From: Acanthosepion esculentum | Taxonomy: Eukaryota > Mollusca > Cephalopoda > Sepiida > Sepiidae | Direction: 5' to 3' | Assembly (NCBI GenBank): GCA_964036315.1 | Contig: OZ038510.1 | Coordinates: 80,409,349 to 80,473,348 of the forward strand | Length of the DNA stretch: 64,000 bases | Part shown: positions 47,401 through 57,589 of the stretch, one piece after another | How positions within the stretch are numbered: position 1 is the first letter of the stretch | Layout: every line of letters begins with the position of its first letter | The notes under the pieces: generated by a model | What the model was told of the DNA's origin: nothing | The model's input: the letters and a program-made list of their open reading frames with translations, nothing else | Database searches by the model: none | Translations under genes and position numbers: made by a program

Positions 47401-50400
47401 TGTTAATGCCTAACATATCTACTGAAGAGGTTATTAAGACATAATTAGGTATCGAGGTGGCTGTTAATGCCTAACATATCTACTGAGGAGGTTATTAAGA
47501 CATAATTATGTACCGAGGTGCCTGTTAATGCGTAACATATCTACTGAGGAGGTTATTAAGACATAATTATGTACCGAGGTGGCTGTTAATGCGTAACATA
47601 TCTACTGAGGAGGTTATTAAGACATAATTATGTACCGAGGTGCCTGTTAATGCCTAACATATCTACTCAGGAGGTTATTAAGACATAATTATGTACCGAG
47701 GTGCCTGTTAATGCCTAACATATCTACTGAGGAGGTTATTAAGACATAATTATGTACCGAGGTGCCTGTTAATGCGTAACATATCTACTGAGGAGGTTAT
47801 TAAGACATAATTAGGTACCGAGGTGGCTGTTAATGCCTAACATATCTACTGAGGAGGTTATTAAGACATAATTATGTACCGAGGTGCCTGTTAATGCGTA
47901 ACATATCTACTGAGGAGGTTATTAAGACATAATTATGTACCGAGGTGCCAGTTAATGCCTAACATATCTACTGAGGAGGTTATTAAGACATAATTATGTA
48001 CCGAGGTGCCTGTTAATGCGTAACATATCTACTGAGGAGGTTATTAAGACATAATTATGTACCGAGGTGCCTGTTAATGCCTAACATATCTACTGAGGAG
48101 GTTATTAAGACATAATTATGTACCGAGGTGCCTGTTAATGCGTAACATATCTACTGAGGAGGTTATTAAGACATAATTAGGTACCGAGGTGGCTGTTAAT
48201 GCCTAACATATCTACTGAGGAGGTAATTAAGACATAATTAGGTACCGAGGTGCCTGTTAATGCCTAACATATCTACTGAGGAGGTTATTAAGACATAATT
48301 ATGTACCGAGGTGGCTGTTAATGCCTAACATATCTACTGAGGAGGTTATTAAGACATAATTATGTGCCGAGGTGGCTGTTAATGCCTAACATATCTACTG
48401 AGGAGGTTATTAAGACATAATTATGTACCGAGGTGGCTGTTAATGCCTAACATATCTACTGAGGAGGTTATTAAGACATAATTAGGTACCGAGGTGGCTG
48501 TTAATGCCTAACATATCTACTGAGGAGGTTATTAAGACATAATTATGTACCGAGGTGGCTGTTAATGCCTAACATATCTACTGAGGAGGTTATTAAGACA
48601 TAATTATGTACCGAGGTGGCTGTTAATGCCTAACATATCTACTGAGGAGGTTGTTAAGACATAATTAGGTACCGAGGTGGCTGTTAATGCGTAACATATC
48701 TACTGAGGAGGTTATTAAGACATAATTATGTACCGAGGTGGCTGTTAATGCGTAACATATCTACTGAGGAGGTTATTAAGACATAATTATGTACCGAGGT
48801 GCCTGTTAATGCCTAACACATCTACTGAGGAGGTTATTAAGACATAATTATGTACCGAGGTGGCTGTTAATGCCTAACATATCTACTGAGGAGGTTATTA
48901 AGACATAATTGTGTGCCGAGGTGGCTGTTAATGCCTAACATATCTACTGAGGAGGTTATTAAGACATAATTAGGTACCGAGGTGGCTGTTAATGCGTAAC
49001 ATATCTACTGAGGAGGTTATTAAGACATAATTATGTACCGAGGTGGCTGTTAATGCCTAACATATCTACTGAGGAGGTTATTAAGACATAATTATGTACC
49101 GAGGTGCCTGTTAATGCCTAACACATCTACTGCGGAGGTTATTAAGACATAATTATGTACCGAGGTGGCTGTTAATGCCTAACATATCTACTGAGGAGGT
49201 TATTAAGACATAATTGTGTGCCGAGGTGGCTGTTAATGCCTAACATATCTACTGAGGAGGTTATTAAGACATAATTAGGTACCGAGGTGGCTGTTAATGC
49301 GTAACATATCTACTGAGGAGGTTATTAAGACATAATTATGTACCGAGGTGGCTGTTAATGCCTAACATATCTACTGAGGAGGTTATTAAGACATAATTAT
49401 GTATCGAGGTGGCTGTTAATGCCTAACATATCTACTGAGGAGGTTATTAAGACATAATTATGTACCGAGGTGGCTGTTAATGCCTAACATATCTACTGAG
49501 GAGGTTGTTAAGACATAATTAGGTACCGAGGTGGCTGTTAATGCGTAACATATCTACTGAGGAGGTTATTAAGACATAATTATGTACCGAGGTGGCTGTT
49601 AATGCGTAACATATCTACTGAGGAGGTTATTAAGACATAATTATGTACCGAGGTGCCTGTTAATGCCTAACACATCTACTGAGGAGGTTATTAAGACATA
49701 ATTATGTACCGAGGTGGCTGTTAATGCCTAACATATCTACTGAGGAGGTTATTAAGACATAATTATGTACCGAGGTGGCTGTTAATGCCTAACATATCTA
49801 CTGAGGAGGTTATTAAGACATAATTAGGTACCGAGGTGGCTGTTAATGCGTAACATATCTACTGAGGAGGTTATTAAGACATAATTATGTACCGAGGTGG
49901 CTGTTAATGCCTAACATATCTACTGAGGAGGTTATTAAGACATAATTATGTACCGAGGTGGCTGTTAATGCCTAACATATCTACTGAGGAGGTTATTAAG
50001 ACATAATTATGTACCGAGGTGGCTGTTAATGCCTAACATATCTACTGAGGAGGTTGTTAAGACATAATTAGGTACCGAGGTGGCTGTTAATGCGTAACAT
50101 ATCTACTGAGGAGGTTGTTAAGACATAATTATGTACCGAGGTGCCTGTTAATGCGTAACATATCTACTGAGGAGGTTATTAAGACATAATTATGTACCGA
50201 GGTGGCTGTTAATGCCTAACATATCTACTGAGGAGGTTGTTAAGACATAATTATGTACCGAGGTGCCTGTTAATGCGTAACATATCTACTGAGGAGGTTA
50301 TTAAGACATAATTATGTACCGAGGTGGCTGTTAATTCGTAACATATCTACTGAGGAGGTTATTAAGACATAATTATGTACTGAGGTGGCTGTTAATGCCT

Positions 50401-52050
50401 AACATATCTACTGAGGAGGTTATTAAGACATAATTAGGTACCGAGGTGCCTGTTAATGCCTAACATATCTACTGAGGAGGTTATTAAGACATAATTATGT
50501 ACCGAGGTGGCTGTTAATGCCTAACATATCTACTGAGGAGGTTATTAAGACATAATTATGTACCGAGGTGGCTGTTAATGCCTAACATATCTACTGAGGA
50601 GGTTATTAAGACATAATTATGTACCGAGGTGGCTGTTAATGCCTAACATATCTACTGAGGAGGTTGTTAAGACATAATTATGTACCGAGGTGCCTGTTAA
50701 TGCGTAACATATCTACTGAGGAGATTGTTAAGACATAATTATGTACCGAGGTGCCTGTTAATGCGTAACATATCTACTGAGGAGGTTATTAAGACATAAT
50801 TATGTACCGAGGTGGCTGTTAATGCCTAACATATCTACTGAGGAGGTTATTAAGACATAATTATGTACCGAGGTGGCTGTTAATGCCTAACATATCTACT
50901 GAGGAGGTTGTTAAGACATAATTATGTACCGAGGTGCCTGTTAATGCCTAACATATCTACTGAGGAGGTTATTAAGACATAATTATGTACCGAGGTGCCT
51001 GTTAATGCCTAACATATCTACTGAGGAGGTTATTAAGACATAATTATGTACCGAGGTGGCTGTTAATGCCTAACATATCTACTGAGGAGGTTATTAAGAC
51101 ATAATTATGTACCGAGGTGGCTGTTAATGCCTAACATATCTACTGAGGAGGTTATTAAGACATAATTATGTACCGAGGTGGCTGTTAATGCCTAACATAT
51201 CTACTGAGGAGGTTATTAAGACATAATTATGTACCGAGGTGGCTGTTAATGCGTAACATATCTACTGAGGAGGTTGTTAAGACATAATTAGGTACCGAGG
51301 TGGCTGTTAATGCCTAACATATCTACTGAGGAGGTTGTTAAGACATAATTAGGTACCGAGGTGGCTGTTAATGCCTAACATATCTACTGAGGAGGTTATT
51401 AAGACATAATTATGTGCCGAGGTGGCTGTTAATGCCTAACATATCTACTGAGGAGGTTATTAAGACATAATTATGTACGGAGGTGGCTGTTAATGCCTAA
51501 CATATCTACTGAGGAGGTTATTAAGACATTATTATGTACCGAGGTGGCTGTTAATGCCTAACACATCTACTGAGGAGGTTGTTAATGAGGGGGTTATTAA
51601 GGCATAAGTTATCTACCGAGGTTTTTTTTATGCCTAACACGTCTACTGAGGATGTTGATAATGAAGAGGTTGTTAATGCTTAAAATGTCTACTAAGGCGG
51701 TTTTTATTGATGGGGGTATTAAGGCATAACTTATCTACCGAGGGGGTATGTTAATGCCTAACATATCTACTAAGGAGGCTGTTATTGAGGGGGTTATTAA
51801 GACATAAGTTATCTACCGAGGGGATTGTTAATGACTAAAACGTCTACTGAGTTGTTTGTTATTGACTAAAACGTCTACTGAGTTGTTTGTTATTGAGGGG
51901 TTTTATTAAGTCATAAGTTGTCTACCGTAGGTGTTGTTAATGAGGGGGATGTTAATGCCTAACATGTCTACTAGAAGGTGTATTATTGCGGGGGTTATCA
52001 AGGCATGAATTCCCTGCCGATGGGGTTGTTAATGCGGGGTGGTTAATGCT
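41437..52050. repeat. 61-bp satellite, about 155 regular units plus degenerate edges
   Basis: Regular units (about 42113-51590) have an exact 61-bp period, for example ctaacatatc at 50521 and 50582. A unit contains ttaatgcctaacatatctac, tgaggaggttattaag, acataattatgtaccgaggt and ggctg. The two halves resemble each other (ttaatgcctaacat...ctactgaggagg against ttaagacataatt...gtaccgaggtgg), so the unit is a dimer of about 30- and 31-bp ancestors. A few positions vary between units (attaTgtacc/attaGgtacc, gtgGctg/gtgCctg, gcCta/gcGta, ttAtt/ttGtt). The edges (41437-42110 and 51590-52050) keep irregular 'tctactgag..ggttgttaatg' monomers. No open frame is seen. Not related in sequence to the neighbouring 102-bp array. 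Confidence 0.97.
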
Positions 52051-52292
52051 TAATATGTGTTCGGATTTTATCAGCCCTCTTCTCACCCAGTGTTCTACTA
52101 TGCTGCCTGACTTCCTTCCAGGGGCAGTAACAACTATCCTTTCCTTCCATATCACGATCAACTATTTCTCTGTCGTTCAACTGTCAACTGCATTTCGATC
52201 TTCTAGCAGTGCTTTTAAAAGTATGGTCTCTTGGATGGGTTTCTCATTTGTAATCTTTGCAACAGCTACATGAGATTTATCTTTTACTCATT
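52051..52292. other. Unassigned stretch right of the satellite
   Basis: Modest open frames exist on both strands (for example + 51986-52273), with no domain I recognise and with the left part made of satellite sequence. Probably an old repeat fragment. Confidence 0.35.
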
Positions 52293-52294
52293 TC

Positions 52295-52565
52295 ATCCCA
52301 AGCAAGGCGATAAAGCCACTAAGACGCAATGGGCTCTTTGAGGATTAACGACAAGAGAGTAAATGAAACAGAGAAAACGTTACTAGAAGAAAGGACAACG
52401 AAAAGAATCGGATTCAAGGAGGCATAACGACGTTGCATTTAAATGTTTGTAGATTGTAGTTAACAGGAAAGCAAAGAACAGGAAGAGAGTTCTACAGACC
52501 GGAGGTGCAAAAGAAGAAACTAATCAAATAGAACTTATGCTTACCTCAAAGAATTTCACCAGAAA
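52295..52565 (-). pseudogene. Jockey/CR1-like LINE RT C-terminus and tail
   Basis: On the - strand: NSLPVLCFPVNYNLQTFKCN then V, preceded by a stop where RLW is expected. The tail ccaagcaaggcgataaagcc lies at about 52299. Same family as 15018-15385 and 22428-22735, 5'-truncated. Confidence 0.85.
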
Positions 52566-52679
52566 AGAATTATAAGACCTAGCTGCCAGTTAGTTAAGTG
52601 TCATACGTGATACAACATGGGGCGATCAATTTATGACTAACCAGGAAGGGTTTTTTTTCCGCACTTGGCTCCTGTTTAT

Positions 52680-52806
52680 TTTTGTGGTAGACTGGTTGCC
52701 AGCCATGGCTATGAGAGCTAGTCTGTCCTGTTATTCAACCTAAAGCTGTGAGTGAGACGAAAAGATGAATTCATACCTTTCACAAGGGAATTAGCGTGTA
52801 AGAAAA
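52680..52806 (+). mobile_element. Dispersed repeat, copy 3 (SINE-like)
   Basis: Contains gactggttgccagccatggc, tagtctgtcctgttattca, cctttcacaagggaattag and 'cgtgtaag', the landmarks of the copies at 560 and 25110. It is cut at its right end by the mariner remnant. Confidence 0.65.
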
Positions 52807-53505
52807 TACAAGGGTCATTCAATAAATAAGGTGAAGTTTTCGGTATAAGGACTTCTGATACAGATAGAAGCTTACTTTTAAAAAAAATTTTCAACGTAGT
52901 CTCCCAGCACTGCCACACACTTTTCCCATCTGTGCACAAGCTTCCGTATTCCTTCAGCGTAAAAATCTTTGGACTAATGTCTCAGCCAGTCGCTCACAAC
53001 ACTTTTGACTTCATCGTCATTTTTAAACTTCGTGCCTCTCGTGAACGCTTTCAAGGGACCAAACAAGTGAAAGTATGAAGGGGCAAGGTCTGGGCTCTAA
53101 GGGGGATGAGGGAGCAGTTCCCAGCCCAGCTCGTTGATGGTCTGCACAGTTTGGGATGCTGTGTGAGGCCTTGCGTTGTCATGATGCAAGATGACTCCTT
53201 CTGACCGATGACCCCTGCGTTTGTCCCAACAGATAAGCTCAAAGTCCTTGCAATGTCATTCACTGTCACCCTTCTGTCAGACTGAATGAGGTCATTGACT
53301 GATTCGATCACCTCAAAAAACCTCACTTCTGTAGGCCTCCCAGGCCTGTCTTCATTCTCAACACTGCTCCGTCCTTCTTTAAACAATTTAGCCCACTTGT
53401 AGACATTGTTTGGCTGAAACATGTGGCACCATACACAGTTGATATTGTCCCGAATTTCCAGAAGTATCATACAAGTTGTTTTCTTTTATCGCTTCACCTC
53501 AAGAT
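52807..53505 (-). pseudogene. mariner-type transposase, internally deleted
   Basis: On the - strand from about 53400: [54 protein letters not shown], the N-terminal helix-turn-helix region. It jumps directly to [45 protein letters not shown] and ends CVAVLGDYVE near 52885. The central catalytic part, with the first catalytic aspartate, is missing, and frames are shifted between the halves. The left end gggtcattcaataaataagg is a plausible terminal repeat, with a weak partner (ttatcttgaggtgaagc in reverse) near 53495. Non-functional. Confidence 0.9.
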
Positions 53506-53554
53506 AATGGCATTAGGCAGCAGGGAGTGAAAATCAAAGAGAATGAGAAAACTG

Positions 53555-53750
53555 AAAATCGGAAGGATTGTGGAAAGGACCAAAAGGAACAGGGTTCAAG
53601 AAAACGGAAGATGGAGATTGACGTTCAACTTAAACTTTTGAAGATTGTAGTTATCAGGGAAGCAAGAAATCGGAAGGGAGTTTCACAGGTAGGAACTGCA
53701 AGAAAAGATACTGTTACAGTAAAAATGGTTGTATTTCGCTACTTCAACAA
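53555..53750 (-). pseudogene. Jockey/CR1-like LINE RT C-terminus
   Basis: The - strand reads NSLPISCFPDNYNLQKFKLN followed by VNLHLPFS and a stop. An in-frame stop replaces the Trp-containing residues before NSLP. This is a third C-terminal copy of this LINE family within 1.5 kb of the satellite's right edge. Confidence 0.85.
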
Positions 53751-53879
53751 TAAAACAGTGACACCTAATTGCCAATCTAGTCTTTCTTACTATGTACCGT
53801 ATCCTTATCTCCACTTCTTCCTATCCGTTGCAGCGTTCAAAAAGTTCTTTCCCACTGCCACCTCCCCAGACCACGTTCT

Positions 53880-54088
53880 GTCAACCACTTGCTGAAGCCC
53901 ACTAGGTATGTCACGCGTTGTTTTCCCTTGTCTCTCTTTCCCTCTATTCGACACGTGAGTATCAGATTCTCCAAGCACTCCTTCCTCGTTATGTGTCCCA
54001 GAAACTACAGCTGCCTCTACCTGATGTTAAGTGTAAGCCTCCTCTTGTTTGCATTCTTTCTAAGACCTCATCGTTGGTCACACGCTCG
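53880..54088 (-). pseudogene. RTE-like LINE RT C-terminus beyond the 204-bp array
   Basis: Reading leftward after the array: WTERVTNDEVLRKNANKRRL, TLNIRQRQL, stop, FLGHITRKECLENLIL, then RIEGKRDKGKQRVTYLVGFS. This matches the usual end of RTE-like endonuclease/reverse transcriptases (FLGHI.RK.GLENL..TG.IEGKR.RGRQR). It is continuous in frame with the last array unit, apart from the stop codons, so the array sits inside this ORF. Confidence 0.9.
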
Positions 54089-57000
54089 GTCCATGATATC
54101 TTTAGCATCCTTCTGTAGAATCACATCTCTGTCACCTCGGGTCTCTTCTTCATCTTTGAGGAAATTGTCCAACATTCGCTGCCGTAAAGAAGGACAGATG
54201 TCACGTAACAGCTCAGTATTCTTTTCTTCGTTATCAAAGATATCCTCCTGTCTCGCAATACTCTGCCCAGCTTTGCCATCCCAGTATGTTCGGTCCATGA
54301 TATCCTTAGCATCCTTCTGTAGAACCACATCTCCGTCGCCTCGAGTCTCTTCTTCATCTTTGAGGAAATTGTCCAACATTCGCTGCCGTAAAGAAGGACA
54401 GATGTCACGTAACAGCTCAGTATTCTTTTCTTCGTTATCAAAGAAATCCTCCTGTCTCGCAATACTCTGCCCAGCTTTGCCATCCCAGTATGTTCGGTCC
54501 TTGATATCCTTAGCATCCTTCTGTAGAACCACATCTCCGTCGCCTCGAGTCTCTTCTTCATCTTTGAGGAAATTGTCCAACATTCGCTGCCGTAAAGAAG
54601 GACAGATGTCACGTAACAGCTCAGTATTCTTTTCTTCGTTATCAAAGATATCCTCCTGTCTCGCAATACTCTGCCCAGCTTTGCCATCCCAGTATGTTCG
54701 GTCCATGATATCCTTAGCATCCTTCTGTAGAACCACATCTCCGTCGCCTCGAGTCTCTTCTTCATCTTTGAGGAAATTGTCCAACATTCGCTGCCGTAAA
54801 GAAGGACAGATGTCACGTAACAGCTCAGTATTCTTTTCTTCGTTATCAAAGAAATCCTCCTGTCTCGCAATACTCTGCCCAGCTTTGCCATCCCAGTATG
54901 TTCGGTCCATGATATCCTTAGCATCCTTCTGTAGAACCACATCTCCGTCGCCTCGAGTCTCTTCTTCATCTTTGAGGAAATTGTCCAACATTCGCTGCCG
55001 TAAAGAAGGACAGATGTCACGTAACAGCTCAGTATTCTTTTCTTCGTTATCAAAGATATCCTCCTGTCTCGCAATACTCTGCCCAGCTTTGCCATCCCAG
55101 TATGTTCGGTCCATGATATCCTTAGCATCCTTCTGTAGAACCACATCTCCGTCGCCTCGAGTCTCTTCTTCATCTTTGAGGAAATTGTCCAACATTCGCT
55201 GCCGTAAAGAAGGACAGATGTCACGTAACAGCTCAGTATTCTTTTCTTCGTTATCAAAGAAATCCTCCTGTCTCGCAATACTCTGCCCAGCTTTGCCATC
55301 CCAGTATGTTCGGTCCTTGATATCCTTAGCATCCTTCTGTAGAACCACATCTCCGTCGCCTCGAGTCTCTTCTTCATCTTTGAGGAAATTGTCCAACATT
55401 CGCTGCCGTAAAGAAGGACAGATGTCACGTAACAGCTCAGTATTCTTTTCTTCGTTATCAAAGAAATCCTCCTGTCTCGCAATACTCTGCCCAGCTTTGC
55501 CATCCCAGTATGTTCGGTCCATGATATCGTTAGCATCCTTCTGTAGAACCACATCCCCGTCGCCTGGAGTCTCTTCTTCATCTTTGAGGAAATTGTCCAA
55601 CATTCGCTGCCGTAAAGAAGGACAGATGTCACGTAACAGCTCAGTATTCTTTTCTTCGTTATCAAAGAAATCCTCCTGTCTCGCAATACTCTGCCCAGCT
55701 TTGCCATCCCAGTATGTTCGGTCCATGATATCCTTAGCATCCTTCTGTAGAACCACATCTCCGTCGCCTCGAGTCTCTTCTTCATCTTTGAGGAAATTGT
55801 CCAACATTCGCTGCCGTAAAGAAGGACAGATGTCACGTAACAGCTGAGTATTATTTTCTTCGTTATCAAAGAAATCCTCCTGTCTCGCAATACTCTGCCC
55901 AGCTTTGCCATCCCAGTATGTTCGGTCCATGATATCCTTAGCATCCTTCTGTAGAACCACATCTCCGTCGCCTCGAGTCTCTTCTTCATCCTTGAGGATA
56001 CCGTCCAACATTCGCTGCCGTAAAGAAGGACAGATGTCACGTAACAGCTCAGTATTCTTTTCTTCGTTATCAAAGAAATCCTCCTGTCTCGCAATACTCT
56101 GCCCAGCTTTGCCATCCCAGTATGTTCGGTCCATGATATCCTTAGCATCCTTCTGTAGAACCACATCTCCGTCGCCTCGAGTCCCTTCTTCATCTTTGAG
56201 GAAATCGTCCAACATTCGCTGCCGTAAAGAAGGACAGATGTCACGTAACAGCTGAGTATTCTTTTCTTCGTTATCAAAGAAATCCTCCTGTCTCGCAATA
56301 CTCTGCCCAGCTTTGCCATCCCAGTATGTTCGGTCCATGATATCCTTAGCATCCTTCTGTAGAACCACATCCCCGTCGCCTGGAGTCTCTTCTTCATCTT
56401 TGAGGAAATTGTCCAACATTCGCTGCCGTAAAGAAGGACAGATGTCACGTAACAGCTCAGTATTCTTTTCTTCGTTATCAAAGAAATCCTCCTGTCTCGC
56501 AATACTCTGCCCAGCTTTGCCATCCCAGTATGTTCGGTCCATGATATCCTTAGCATCCTTCTGTACATCCACATCTCCGTCGCCTCGAGTCTCTTCTTCA
56601 TCCTTGAGGATACCGTCCAACATTCGCTGCCGTAAAGAAGGACAGATGTCACGTAACAGCTCAGTATTCTTTTCTTCGTTATCAAAGAAATCCTCCTGTC
56701 TCGCAATACTCTGCCCAGCTTTGCCATCCCAGTATGTTCGGTCCATGATATCCTTAGCATCCTTCTGTAGAACCACATCTCCGTCGCCTCGAGTCTCTTC
56801 TTCATCTTTGAGGAAATCGTCCAACATTCGCTGCCGTAAAGAAGGACAGATGTCACGTAACAGCTGAGTATTCTTTTCTTCGTTATCAAAGAAATCCTCC
56901 TGTCTCGCAATACTCTGCCCAGCTTTGCCATCCCAGTATGTTCGGTCCATGATATCCTTAGCATCCTTCTGTAGAACCACATCTCCGTCGCCTCGAGTCT

Positions 57001-57127
57001 CTTCTTCATCCTTGAGGATACCGTCCAACATTCGCTGCCGTAAAGAAGGACAGATGTCACGTAACAGCTCAGTATTCTTTCCTTCGTTATCAAAGAAATC
57101 CTCCTGTCTCGCAATACTCTGCCACGC
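54089..57127 (-). repeat. 204-bp satellite, 15 units, derived from an RTE-like RT ORF
   Basis: The landmark gctgccgtaaagaagg recurs every 204 bp from about 54180 to 57036. In the RT frame (- strand) a unit of 68 codons reads RVLRDRRISLITKKRILSCY, VTSVLLYGSECWTISSKMKK, RLEATEMWFYRRMLRISWTE, HTGMAKLG. No unit except the last has a stop in this frame. The join WTEH/TGMAKLG/RVLRD fuses the C-terminal side of the segment to text like the native '...AKLGRVLRD' upstream side. Units fall into classes: ISSK against VSSR, LEATE against LQATG, and ISW against ISR. Classes recur in patterns, for example alternating gatatcc/gaaatcc at the left, so groups of units were copied together. Confidence 0.97.
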
Positions 57128-57216
57128 TTAAATTCGTGCAGTCGTGGCCCCGGGGAAAATAGCTTGTCTGAATAGTTTCCAATAAAATATTTGTAAATGA
57201 GACAGAGAGAAGGCAT
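54121..57216 (-). pseudogene. Long open frame of ~15 tandem RT segments (1031 codons from first ATG)
   Basis: The - strand RT frame is open from upstream of 57216 to a TGA at 54121-54123. The first ATG is at 57216 (RRDMPSL). The frame crosses from a Jockey/CR1-like fragment (CLIYKYFIGNYSDKLFSPGP, RLHEFKRG) straight into the first RVLRDRR unit, then through about 15 units, each with the YGSECWT thumb-region motif. There is no RT palm or YADD box, so the product could not be a polymerase. The stop is TGG to TGA in the final unit. Differences between units are often amino-acid changes, giving no clear sign of protein-level selection. I regard it as an ORF kept open by the repeat length, not a proven gene. 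Confidence 0.5.
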
Positions 57217-57435
57217 GTCACGTCGGTAAGAAAGTAACTGATGTTGAGATTCTATTCCAGGATCGATTACATTACAGATCCTTCTTTGAAATTTGTCAAG
57301 AATCTCCAGATGCACAGCAGGACCACCAGACTTGAATATGGCAACAGAATTCAATTCACGGACGAATGGTAGATTTATAAATCTGCAAGAAGGATTCTGA
57401 AGAGAAAAATTGTCTGACACGATACAGTGAACCAA
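57128..57435 (-). pseudogene. Jockey/CR1-like LINE RT fragment upstream of the 204-bp array
   Basis: On the - strand: LPFVRELNSVAIFKSGG, LEILDKFQRRICNVIDPGIE, SQHQLLSYRRDMPSLCLIYK, YFIGNYSDKLFSPGPRLHEF. This is the LDK.QRR...L......L..RR....LC..Y.Y..G..SD.L region of Jockey/CR1-group RTs. It is joined in frame to the RTE-derived array, a chimera of two LINE types. Confidence 0.85.
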
Positions 57436-57589
57436 GTTTCCTAGCTGTAGACATAGCTATTCATCCGATATACTCGCTCTACTTCATGCCAGTGGTAGGC
57501 CAAGAACGCTTAGAGTGATACTAACCCTAACTCTGATGTCGGGCAGAAAGGTTTCTCTGTGGTGATTAAATGAAATCAGTTTTGTTTTG

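Noticed and set aside
42113..51590. CRISPR-like regular repeats
   Set aside because: Units are directly adjacent without unique spacers, and the sequence is eukaryotic. It is a simple tandem satellite.
42113..51590. Telomeric repeat (TTAGG-type words in the 61-bp units)
   Set aside because: The word attaggtacc occurs once per variant unit and never in tandem, so this is not a telomere or an interstitial telomeric array.
53889..55847. 652-codon open frame on the + strand
   Set aside because: It is the antisense reading of the 204-bp array. It stays open only because the unit length is a multiple of 3 and the unit happens to lack stops in that frame. No homology to any protein I recognise.
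54068..57031. 987-codon open frame on the - strand
   Set aside because: It is the other - strand frame of the same array. The LINE homology lies in the neighbouring frame, and silent RT-frame changes such as att/ata alter residues here.
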